NCBI GenBank assembly: GCA_037043015.1
Contig: CM073321.1
Location: 2,113,001-2,177,000 of the forward strand
DNA from: Bryum argenteum
Lineage: Eukaryota; Streptophyta; Bryopsida; Bryales; Bryaceae
Length of the DNA: 64,000 nt
Reading direction: 5' to 3'
Position numbers and translations under genes: made by a program. The notes under the pieces are model-generated. The model was given only the letters and a program-made list of their open reading frames with translations, had not been told where the DNA came from and searched no databases. Positions within the stretch are counted from its first letter, which is position 1. Each line of letters begins with the position of its first letter. Below, one piece after another: positions 48,385 to 58,734 of the stretch.

Positions 48385-49350
48385 GAAGGTGCCAAGTACT
48401 GACGTTAAGACTACGTCAATACTGACGCGTCCACGTTAAACTAATGTCATTAGTGATGCATTCACGACTTCATGCTTCAACAATGAAAACAGTAACGCGA
48501 TCACGTTAAAGAAGGGTCACTAGTGACGCGTTCACGTTATACGAGTAATACGACGTCAATAATGACTCACTGGCGTTAAACATGCATCAATAGTAACGCA
48601 TTCATGATGACGACTCTAAGAACAATGTTCAACACAACTTATGTCTTTTTAGACACGCGCGTCACTTTTGACGCAAGTCAAACTTTAGCCGCCGCCTAAC
48701 TCTAAAGCACAGTTTAACATTATCTATGCTACTTTTGACATTCACGTGACCATTGACACTCTCTAGGATCATTGACCAAGTCAAACCCTAACAGCCATGT
48801 CACCCTTACCATAAATGCACTTGACACGTCAGCTATGTCATAACGTTTCCTTAAACACACGTTGATACAATTTTGCATAAAAAAAAACGCCAACGTTACT
48901 ATTGACATCCTTTAGGACCAAGAACCAACTTGTTCTTGTCACCCCTATCCTCCACATAAGCTTTCCACGTCACCAAGGCATTCCACGTAGGATTTATGAA
49001 TATGTCAAAAGTAACACATTTGAACATCGCCTATGTCACTTTAAACGTCATGTATGTTAAAAGAAATGTGCTGACATGGATCATGACTATATTTAATCAT
49101 TTAAATATTAATAGAGGGTAAAAAATGAAGTACTAAAGTTACCCCACCCCAAGGGGCGTACATGTCAACGTTGACGTGGTTCTGTTATTTGTAACGCTAA
49201 ACCGTTCTTCCAAAATCCAAGATTGTTACTATTGTCACTCGCAATTAAACCGTTTAACATGCACAAAGTCACTGTGGACAAGTTACCTACACTAATTTTG
49301 ACTAGTCTAGGTAAACATCACTTTTGACGCCAAATAACACTGGAAAAATC
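48385..49350. repeat. Right subterminal repeats of the outer CACTA element
   Basis: Dense TGACGC, GACGCGT, AACGCAT, GTCACT and related motifs run up to the terminus at 49,366. ACGTCA/GACGTGG sites occur near 48,826, 48,969, 48,986 and 49,169, matching the ACGTG-core cluster at the left end. Confidence 0.75.
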
Positions 49351-49369
49351 ATTGTTTTCCTCTGAATTC

Positions 49370-50072
49370 AGACCATGCCTTGGCTGTCAATTACACTAAG
49401 CAAGTCATGGACCCAAATACAGCTGCAATAGAGGCTGAAGCAAAGCGAGTGTTTCAAAATGAGGCAGCGCGTATCCGCCAGGCGAAGAGGCGTGCGAGGT
49501 TGGTAGAAGAGGCGGAGGCTGCACGGCTCCTATTGGAGACGCCTGAAGGTCTTAAGGCCACGGGAATGACGGAGCAGTCATGTTCTCACATATCAAACAA
49601 ACTTGCAGGGGACATCAACAACGAATTGAAGAGGTGCCCTACACTAGATGGAAGGCGCCTAATAATTGAGAAGCTTCTCAATCACAACACCATCTGGCCG
49701 ATGTTGCCCGAGTATTATCTAAGACCCCACGAAGCCAAATCCACATTTGTGTTCATTGAGAGTTTTCGTACAGAGTTGCAATCGGTAAAGAACGCAAATT
49801 CCAAGGTATTTTTGGCAAGGAAGGGGGCGTTGCTTGATGTTGCCGTTAGCGAAGGGTGTGAGGGGTCGAGGGCACTCTCGAGGGTGTTGCAAGTGCATCC
49901 TCGAAACATCTATGCAGCTGTGGGTAGGAGGATCGGGTTAGACCCCGCAAACCAATTTCAACTTTTGAAGAGGGTTAAACGTAGGGGGGTTTCCGGTTAC
50001 GTAAAGGAGAAGGTGCAGTTGAGGTGGACTCAACGAAGTCGAGTTAGTCCAAACAAGAAAGATGTCACTTGA
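49370..50072 (+). CDS. 3' coding part of the HAD-like locus, downstream of the transposon
   Basis: An open frame of over 230 codons that begins right after the TTC duplication (DHALAVNYTKQVMDPNT) and ends at TGA 50,070. It joins in frame to GCLLFIAS at 24,648 once the CACTA element and one TTC are removed. The protein is helical and charged (EAKRVFQNEAARIRQAKRRARL in two blocks; LLLETPEGL) and contains LLNHNTIWPMLPEYYLRPHE and VLQVHPRNIYAAVGRRIGL. There are no in-frame stops, unlike most other coding remnants in the window. I do not recognise this domain. It is either the C-terminus of the FCP1/HAD-like protein or a separate gene in the same unit. The cut-off N-terminal part means it cannot be made as a normal protein. 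Confidence 0.7.
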
Positions 50073-51490
50073 AAGCGGATTGGGAGAAGTGAATACGTTG
50101 TGCATGCGACGCATTACCTCACAGACACTCATGTGCACTTTCTACATTCAGATGCTTCTGTTCTTTTGGTAGATATGTCTATTCAGTGAATGAGGACTAT
50201 AGTTCTGTGTTTGCTTGGCCTAGGGTTTCATTCTTTTGCAGTCGGTGTAGATAAGGAGGAATTTGCTATAGAGTTTCTCCGTAGGGTTTCAAAACCGTCC
50301 TGCTTCGGGTTGCATCACGTGTTTAGTGGACTCTGCACCATCTAAGTTGGATTGTTCTGTGTAGATGATTGTACTACTCTTACATAACTTTAGCATAATC
50401 TGATTACCTAGTACAATTGTAAGTACAGTGGTTGTGTTTATAGGAAGTTAACTTTGTTTACGGTACAAAGTAGGGCTTCTAGGCACAAAAACTACTCTTT
50501 TTATTGTTTTTTCTTTAGTAGATAAACAAAGTACTTTGATTTTGTAATTGAAAGACCCGGAGTGTGTTTGGATGCACTATGAGTAGAATATTGTGTTCTG
50601 GATCCAAACTTATAGGTTTAGAACGTCTACTCTACATAATCTCTCTCTATTGTGTACTAAAAAGTCCCTTTTGATTAGTCTATGTACTTCATTTTAGTAA
50701 TCTGTGCCACTTAGATACATATTGTGTTAGTATTGGTAGTTATAAACTGCACCAAGAGTAGTAGTGAATACCTCATTCGTAAGTATTGTAAACATTGTAG
50801 GTACTAAGAGATTTATGGTACGTTTTGAGTTACTCTAGATACGATATTTTGTAATTCTAGGGTTATGTGTATGCGGGGAACGTAGAGGTGTGAGCGGTGC
50901 GGTCCAAGATGGTATGGGTAGACGTGAACATTTTAAAAAAGTTCTGTGAGAGATAGGGACCCTATGACCATTGATTTAAGTGTCTTGAAAATTTTTAGGG
51001 ATTACTTTAGTCCAATTGAGTACCCCAAATCCGTGGATTTAGATCCTATTTCCATGTGAATGTGATTATGGCCCCATTTTATAAATCATTAAGAGAGAGA
51101 TTCTGGCCCCGTATTTTATTGTCGACCATAAATTAGGGCTGACGTCATTGTTCTCAAATCATATGAAATTACAGGTTACCATTGTCACTCAATATGATTT
51201 AATATTTTTTACACACTTTGATTTGAATTATGGGATGAAGATTATATTTTATTTAGTGTCAATTAAATTGGAGTAGTAAATTTTACATTTGAATTAAGGC
51301 TGAGGTCATCATTTTCCATTACAGTGTATTGACTTTTGTGAAGCACTTAGTGTATGTTAAGATATCAACGATAATCATGATAAGTAATAATTCAAAACCG
51401 AATTGAAGAACACATAGATAAATAGTAGATCATGGCAACCACAATTACATGGCGCTACCAAGTCGAGTACCTATCGGAAACAAAGCACAT
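50073..51490. other. Non-coding stretch; its right part is repeated about 7 kb downstream
   Basis: No gene is seen. Phrases at about 50,940-51,330 (CCGTGGATTTAGATCCT, GACGTCAT near 51,142, GAGGTCATCATTTTCCATTAC) recur in diverged form at about 57,900-58,240. This marks the left edge of a large tandem duplication that includes the genes at 51.5-56 kb and 58.7-63 kb. Confidence 0.55.
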
Positions 51491-51496
51491 ATTACG

Positions 51497-54400
51497 CTGA
51501 AGGTGTAGCACCATTGAAGTGCAGGTCACACTCATCAGCCTCAAAGTCTATGAACTTAAGCACACTATTGCTATAATGTGGACGTGTAGTGTCAGACAAA
51601 ATGGGAGATGGAACTTGAATAAACTCTTGAGCAAGTCGCTCAACGTAGGAAGGTAGGGTAAATGTTGATGGAGGGCTACCGTAGAGATGAGCGTTCCGAG
51701 TCAATCGCTCTTTGAGACCTGCGATGCTAAAAGTACAAAGAAAGTTAGTACAATATATTTGTAAGAGCAGAATCTGAAATTGAAAAACAAAATAGACGAT
51801 GATACTACGCACCAATGAACTTCCGTGACTTCTTCACTTGCGGTTCGTCAGAGTCATAATCTGCAGGTGGGGCCGATTCTCCACTTTGTTCATCACCCGG
51901 AGGACCATTCTTGTAATCCACTAGTACACCATCAAAGATTTCTTTGTCAGGTTCCATAGCGATGAGGTGACGGTTTGAGCGAGCGCAAGCAATCACAGAT
52001 GCACCTAAAAATCAGAAGCCCACGTTAGAAATGCAAAATGTATAATCAGTTTCTAAAGTATCGTTTACAGAAACATTACCTGTATTTGCGCTCCAGTCGT
52101 AGACTATACCCCGTCGTCCGTGAGACAATCCACGAAACATTAAATGAAAGAGGGGTCCTTCTCTCGTCAGCCTCGCCATGGCGTACCGTTCGGACGATAA
52201 TGCAATGTCTCTTTGTCTGCAAAGGTTACACATGTGGCCTTCCTCATCAAGTATGATTGCCACACCCGCGTATGCGTGTGCCACTTGCCGAGTTTGGAAC
52301 TTCGAAAGAAACTCCTTACGAACATAAACTTTGATATGGAAGCAGTGAGTCTACAAAACACAAGTATAGATATATTAACTTACAAGTATAAAAGGCATTA
52401 ATCATGAATTGTGAATATAGAAACTACAAATTGTCCCGTACCTCTTTCGGGCGTGGTACGGTAGAGGCCACAGGGAGGGGATTAAATCCCCACCAGTCTC
52501 GAACAACACGAAAATTATATATATGGGACTTTGAATCGAGAGTACGCTCGATTCTATGACATTTAGGATGCATCACAAGAATGGCTCCAACGTCTGTCAA
52601 ATGATATGCGGCAAAGAAGAAGAGGCTCTTAAAGTAGTTATTATCACGCCGGTTTCAGGATGGAATTTCCGTTGGAAACACACCCGGTACAAGCAAGTTC
52701 TCTGGAACATCTGCAAAAATAAGAATAATTCCAGGATGCTTGGGATTATATTCCATCGCCGTACACGGGTACTTCCGGTCTTTTCCAATCTGAGATACAC
52801 ATGATAATAGATTTATGTATACAAAATGTAAGTAAGGAAATTATAAATGAGAATTGTACGAAATAGTACCTTTTTGATGTCCTCAACGATATGAAGTAGA
52901 GGGCGTTTGGCGAATATTGGCTAGCTGAGGCGACGTCGGGACTGCAGGGAGTTGTGGTCAACGGTTGATGATTGAGGAGGGGATCCATCAATCGTAAGGC
53001 CACCTCCGGAAACCTGAGTCGGTCGTGCACCGCGTCGAACGACATTGACTATCGCACCATGTGAAGTTTGAGTAAGATCAGGGTCCTCGGGACCTTCAAT
53101 GTCTAGTTGGAGAGGAGCAATTTCTCTGGAATCTTGTTGAGGATCTTTACAGGGTCCGCACTAGCCTTGCGTCGCTTCTTGTTTGCTTGAGTTTTGGGCA
53201 GTGCAGCCGGAGAAGGTGGTGGAGAACATGTGACATGTGCGCATGGTAGAATCAAGATGTCGTCGTTGTCGTCGTCATCATCGATCTCCATGGGTGCATT
53301 GCCAGCTACAAGTGAATCGAGGTTTCGAATAAGGTGTTTCTCCTCCTTGTGCACGAAGTTATCCTGACACTCAAGAAACCAACCACCAGTCATCAATTGT
53401 GAGTTAGGAAATTGAATGTGTTGGGCTTCAATGAAGATGCTGGAAGGATCGTTTGTGACTGCAACGTCTTCCAACTCCAAAGGAATGGACCATGAAGCTA
53501 ATGCTCCTTTGGCAACAAGCTCGTGCTTCAAATACCTACAATCAGAAGAACATATTAGAACAATGGAATGGAATATATAAAACATATTTTCTTAGTAGAA
53601 AATAAGCTAAGGGGAGGCATACCGGAATAAGAATCGTTTGATGGTAACTTTGCCACCCCCAATCTTTTGAATATCTGTGCCTTTAATGAACTTTGGGCTA
53701 GTACTTGGAGTAAGGTAGTTGGCAGATGCCTTCTTCCAGTATAGCAACCTCCACTTCTCGACATATGCGAATGGCTTCAAGACGGCGTCAGACCACTGAA
53801 TGTTGAGATTTTTTTTCTCGATAAGCTTCTTCAATTCACTCTCTAGGGATTTGTCCAACTGCACATACATAGAACACATTTACAAATATATTACTCAAAT
53901 AGCAAGACTAATGTAAACACACAAGTGGGGACCGAATTACATGTGCCCATAGAGAAGCACAGTGGAGAAATGTAATCAAACTTTTATCCTTCATAGGGCG
54001 GTCCGCCGGGAAGTGGACTGATTGTCGAACATTGTTTGGTGCATTCCACCATTGTAACCACTTTCCGTTCAGTTCAAAGTGAACATTGGTAGTCGCTACC
54101 ATGTACAAGCGATCGATTGTCATATTCGGTTTGAGGTTTTGACTATAGTGTGAATAAATCTGCACATAATTCGGATTGAAAAACGGAATTAAGTTTTGGA
54201 AATCAATAATATATAGGCGCAATAGGGATATTTAAAAAGTCACATACAAACCTCTTTCGGGAATACTCTCCCAAGTTTGTAATTCGCCATGGCGACCATC
54301 TTGTCAAAATTTTTGCCACGGATTGCTTAAATTTCAGCTTTGATGGCATTATCCATGGCACTCCATACTCCCGGTCCCGTTTGCTTATCTTTCGGGACAG

Positions 54401-55975
54401 TGGCATAGTAAGCAGTCTCGGCATCGTCCGATGCTTTGGCTAACCTCCTCTGTACAAAAGAAAACTAAGAATAAGAAGTTGTGAAAAATTAAATATTATG
54501 TACAAGAGACAAGCACATATAACGAGAACTTACCGAATATAAAAACTTAACAAAAACGTCTAGGGTGACAGGATACCAAGTTTCTTTTTTCGCCTTGGCG
54601 TTCTTGCAGATTTTGTAGTCCTCTGGACTAATTAGATCTTTGAAATCATGCAGTTTTATTTTACCAAATTTCCTCATGCGTTGAAGTTTAGCACATAGGC
54701 TGTCCTTAACATGGTCATGTTCTGTAGACCTACAGAGCGGAATCAGATATTAGTAACGTTATAGGAAGATAAAATATAGAATGAATTGAAGTTAAAAAAA
54801 GTGATATGCTCTTACCAATTGATGTCATTCATAGCGTCAAGGAGCGAGCATCAAGGATGATACATTCGACCGAGATATGCCACGAAGCATCCATCTTGTG
54901 GTACCTTTCGATGTGCTGCATCCTTGCCGTAACACGATGGTTAGTTTCATAAACATAGAAGTACTTGCTGATGAGATGATGGAGATCCAAATCCGACCGC
55001 AGAGTCTAGTCAAACTCGTCATTAGCCTCTCTCCAAAGCGTATCCGTTAACACATCATCTCCGGCATCAACCATTTTTTCTCTCCCTTTCCTATCAAAGG
55101 GAGAAACGTACATGACCCGATCCCCTTCGCGATAACCCTTATTGAACTCATTCTCCAGTTTTCTTACATGTTGTTTGGAGATGGGACAAACTTTTGGATA
55201 AAAAACAAGGCGACACAAAGGAATCAGCATGCGAGACTTTCTTACACATTTCAAATGCAACCTGTTGATGATGGCGATTGAGTCACTTTTGTGTATCATC
55301 TTGTTCGCACTCCAATCTAAATCTTTGTTTTGGAGATGAGGGGGCATGTGGACAATCCCAACGTTGACACCTCCTGGCAATGCAGGTTCCTCACCGTCGG
55401 AAAGAGAGTCATGTCTATCATCAGCATCGAATGTTTGAGGGAGATGGGCAGCTTCCGACGGGTTTTCATGAGGAATTGCATCGCAGGACCCTTCTAGAAT
55501 TTGTTGTTGCACAACAATCCCCTCATCACCAATGATGTGATTTTGATCGTTAAGAGGAGTTTGGACATTCTCATCATCTTCTACTGGAGAGGCTGGTGAT
55601 AATCTCATCTGTCAAGAAAAAAGATCAAGTACAACAACACAACTAGATAATAAGAATATGTCGAAATCAAAACAAAAGATGAATCCAATCATGAAATTGT
55701 TATATAATGAAGTTAACAATAGGGTATCATATAAAGTGAACAAAAATCTATTTGGTGTTGGACTTTGCCGCAAGTCGTGGGGAACGTTGAAGATCAACTC
55801 TGGCTAATGCCTTTGCTTCGAGACGACGTGCTTTTGCTTGTGCGTAATATTTTTGCATGTAACTTGCTCGTGCAACCCGATCGACGCCATCACTTGAAGT
55901 CTCACGGACAAAAGAAGCAGCAGAGGGCATTACTGGGTCCGCCGGCAAAGCTAAAACTAAACGACGAGATTGCAC
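51497..55975 (-). pseudogene. ParB-like plus methyltransferase-like multi-exon protein, copy 1
   Basis: Minus-strand exons with GT-AG borders at about 54,816-55,608, 54,536-54,729, 54,253-54,450, 53,939-54,160, 53,623-53,862, 52,870-53,535, 52,442-52,789, 52,080-52,353, 51,812-52,007 and 51,497-51,720; a possible 5' exon lies at 55,748-55,975. The first main exon has an acidic leader and then EFNKGYREGDRVMYVSPF and SKYFYVYETNHRVTA. The last is the ParB/Srx-like GNHR motif, with Gly changed to Thr. Middle exons carry WYPVTLDVFVKFL and IYSHYSQNLKPNMTIDRLYM. The C-terminal exons read RRGIVYDWSANT, then GASVIACARSNRHLIAMEPD, resembling SAM-binding motif I of DNA amino-methyltransferases. Stops near 55,007, 54,330 and 52,655 and frameshifts near 54,840 and 53,120 show decay. 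Confidence 0.6.
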
Positions 55976-55997
55976 TACTTTCTAGACACGGGCTCTA

Positions 55998-56275
55998 ATT
56001 TTTGATAAGTCGCTATCCGCGTCAGATTCTTCTCCCTCCACAACAAAAACTTTCTTAAAAGGATCCTGCAATCCCACGCACCAAATTTTAGGAACGCAAA
56101 TATCGACAAACATATTAAATTAGCCAACAACACTGACGCATTACAAGATTAATTGATCAATATTTGCCCATACATGAACAACAAACTCACATCAACAAAA
56201 TCATTCTTTTAGCGTACACTATGAGTTCAAAAATTTGATAACAAAAAACTCCACTTTACATCTCAATCAACAACC
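55998..56275. other. Spacer, no gene seen
   Basis: AT-rich sequence between the first exons of copy 1 and the tandem repeat array. It is possible 5' flank of the minus-strand gene, but no TATA box could be assigned with confidence. Confidence 0.35.
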
Positions 56276-57800
56276 ACGACTAGCAGGGATCAGACAGGAA
56301 AGAGCAATGAGATGTCAGCCTTGTGACGGGCTCAATGGGCAACCACGACCAGCAGGTATGAAAAGAAAAAACTCAACAATGAACAAAACAACAAGAGAAT
56401 CTCAAGGGAGACTACCGAACTGGCTCAATGGGCAACCACGACAAGCAGGTTTCAACACGAATAAAACACAATGATCAGAACAAAAGAGGAGTGTGTTAAG
56501 AATTTTTTTTGTTAATTTCGGCCCTCCGAGGTCAGCCTTGCGTAGGCGCAAGCCTGCGACCCCTCGGAAGAATCAATCAAAACCACTGTCAAGTTCGCAT
56601 CAGCCTTCCCACATGATTTCGTGGATGACTACGGAAATGGCGCAATGGCAACCAAGACCACCAGTTTTCAGCAAAACAACAGACAATAATGAAAACAGAA
56701 TAGCAAGGAACCCCAACTCCGTTAAAATGGCATTATTCCGGTAAAATGGCACACCTCAACTTTTTGAACTGTAGTTCAAAAACCATGTGATATAACAGAA
56801 TTTTAAGGTGATATTAGGGAAAATGAGTAACAATGTACATAAAGCAGTGATAGCACAAAAAAAATTGTGATATTATAGAATATACCATTTTATATGAGCA
56901 CAAATGTAAGATCTAGTGTGACAAAATGGCACATGGCATAGTGACATTTTAACGGAATTGGGGTTAAGGGGAGTGTGATAAGAAAAAACTTTTGTTGATT
57001 CCGGCCCTCCAAGGTCAGCCTTGCGTGAACACAAGACTAAGACCCCTCAGAGGATCCCAGCAAAACCACCAACAAGTTATCATCAGCCTTCCGGCAAAAT
57101 CTCGAGGGAGACTACCGAACTGGCTCAAAAGCAACCACGACTAGCAAGTTCTGCACGAACAGCACAAGATGATCAAAAGTGAATATCACCACGAGTGTGA
57201 TAAGAATTTTTTTTTGTTGATTCCGGCCCTCCGAGATAAGCCTTGCGTAGACGCAAGACAGAGACACCTCGGAGGAATCCATCAAAACCACCATCAAGTT
57301 CGCATCAGCCTTCCCGCATGATCTCCAGGAAGACTACAGAACTGGCTTATTGGCAACCACGAGCAGCAGGTTTGAGCACGAACAAGAGACGATGATCAGA
57401 ATAGAATAGCAAGAGGAGTGTGATAAGAATTTTTTTTTGTTGATTCTGGCCATCGGAGGTCAGCCTTGTGTGGACGCAAGACTGAGACCTCTCCAAAGAA
57501 TCCATCAAAACCACCATCAAGATCGCATCAGTCTTCCCGCATATTCTCGATGGAGACTACCGAATTGGCTCAGTCGGTACCACGACGAGCAGGTTTCAGC
57601 ACGAACAGTACACGATGATCAGAACAAAATAGCATGGGGGGTGTGATAAGACAAAACTTTCTCTTGATTCAGGCCCTCCGAGGTCACCCATGCGCGGACG
57701 CAAGACTGAGACCCCTCGGAGGACTCCATCAAAACCACCATCAAGTTCGCATCAGCCTTGCCGCATGATCTCGAGGGAGACTACGGAACAAGCTCAATGG
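56276..57800. repeat. Tandem array of a ~222-bp unit upstream of copy 1
   Basis: The unit begins GTGTGATAAGAA, has a T-run, GGCCCTCCGAGGTCAGCC, GACGCAAGACTGAGACCCCT and ATCTCGAGGGAGACTACC, and ends near CAACCACGA-CAGCAGGTTT. The GGCCCTCC box recurs at about 56,520, 57,003, 57,224, 57,448 and 57,671, spaced 221-224 bp except where a MITE is inserted. Shorter partial copies (CAATGGGCAACCACGACCAG) lie at about 56,276-56,450. Confidence 0.88.
56709..56965. mobile_element. MITE, 257 bp, with 21-bp TIRs and AAGG duplication
   Basis: The left end AA-CCCCAACTCCGTTAAAATG and the reverse complement of the right end differ at one base (C versus T). AAGG stands at 56,705-56,708 and 56,966-56,969. Sister repeats lack the insertion (for example ATAGCAAGAGGAGTGTGATA near 57,410), giving a natural empty site. 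The interior is AT-rich with no coding capacity; AAAATGGCAC recurs near both ends. The superfamily cannot be assigned safely from this copy alone. Confidence 0.85.
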
Positions 57801-58734
57801 CAACAAGAGAAAACCACCGGTGTGAGCATTGAGCGTTGACCGGTGAGCGGTAAGCGGTAAAGTTTGAGCGGTAAGAAAAAAAAAAATTAAAAGTTAATGG
57901 CCCTATTACCATGGAATGGGTGGTTCTATAATTTTGAAATGGCTATTTTAAGGGTTAAAAGTACCTAAAACCGTGGATATAGGTCCTTTATCCATTTCTT
58001 TTCATGGTATTGAGGTCCTATAATTTTTCATAAATAATCCACATTTGCAAGTTTAAATAAAAGTTAATTAAATTATGGGCTGGCATCATCATGTGTAACC
58101 AATACAATTCAAATCATATATAAAATGTGAACCAAAATTTGGAATTGCCTTTCAGGGCATCAATAATTTTATTTTACCGATTTTAAAGTTTGGAGTCTAA
58201 TTAGGGATGACGTCATCAATTTTCTATTACACTTGTCAAAATTATATGTAAATGCTTCGGTTAATATAATCTGAAATTTAAAACTACAGGTCGTCTTTCC
58301 GTGTCTCCTTGTAAGGTGTACAGAAAGACATACAAGTGGCATTGTAGTGGTCCGAGTTCAGTTCTCTTCGGCCTCGTTTGAGTGTTGCACTACGTCTTAA
58401 AGCAGCTATCCTGAGCTATACAAATACTGGACTATAGCCCCTACTAACATTGGCAAGATTCAATCACTCCAATGGAGAATAAAAAAACGTTATGAAACTT
58501 TTAGTTTGCATTAAGTTTAAAACTTAAACATTCAAATGAATTAAGAAATCGTTAAATGTTCATGATTAATAAGTAAACGTCATGGATAGATATAAAAATG
58601 TAAAACAACACCACATATATGACCTATGCACTAGAGCAACTATAGATATATGACCCTACGTAGTCCAAACCAAACTAGGAAAATAAAAACACCTAGAATG
58701 CTGATGGTGAACGACTATTAAAGTTTTGGTCACA
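57801..58734. other. Non-coding junction of the tandem duplication
   Basis: No gene is seen. It contains the second copy of the phrases seen at 50,940-51,330, so it is the boundary between the two ~7-kb units. A short GAGCGGTGAGCGGTAAGCGG run lies near 57,835-57,870. Confidence 0.5.

Larger units (their letters stand above)
24649..49366. mobile_element. Outer CACTA (En/Spm-type) transposon, itself split by a second CACTA element
   Basis: The left end reads CACTAGAGGAAAACAGG, a CACTA terminus. The right end, reverse-complemented, shares AGAGGAAAACA but its outermost bases are TTC instead of CACT, so it is eroded. TTC stands immediately outside both ends (24,646-24,648 and 49,367-49,369), the expected 3-bp target duplication. 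Removing the element joins ...GCLLFIAS to DHALAVNYTK in one open frame, which confirms the boundaries. Without the inner 13.4-kb insertion the element is about 11.3 kb. It carries a leftward TNPA-like gene (about 26.0-29.5 kb), a rightward tnp2 gene (32.8-48.4 kb, interrupted), captured host exons (31.3-32.5 kb), and subterminal repeats rich in AACGC, GTCAC and TGACGC. Confidence 0.88.

Noticed and set aside
48379-48400. CACTACAGAAGG at 48,379 as the terminus of a third CACTA element
   Set aside because: No matching inverted end or 3-bp duplication was found, and the following repeats are those of the outer element.
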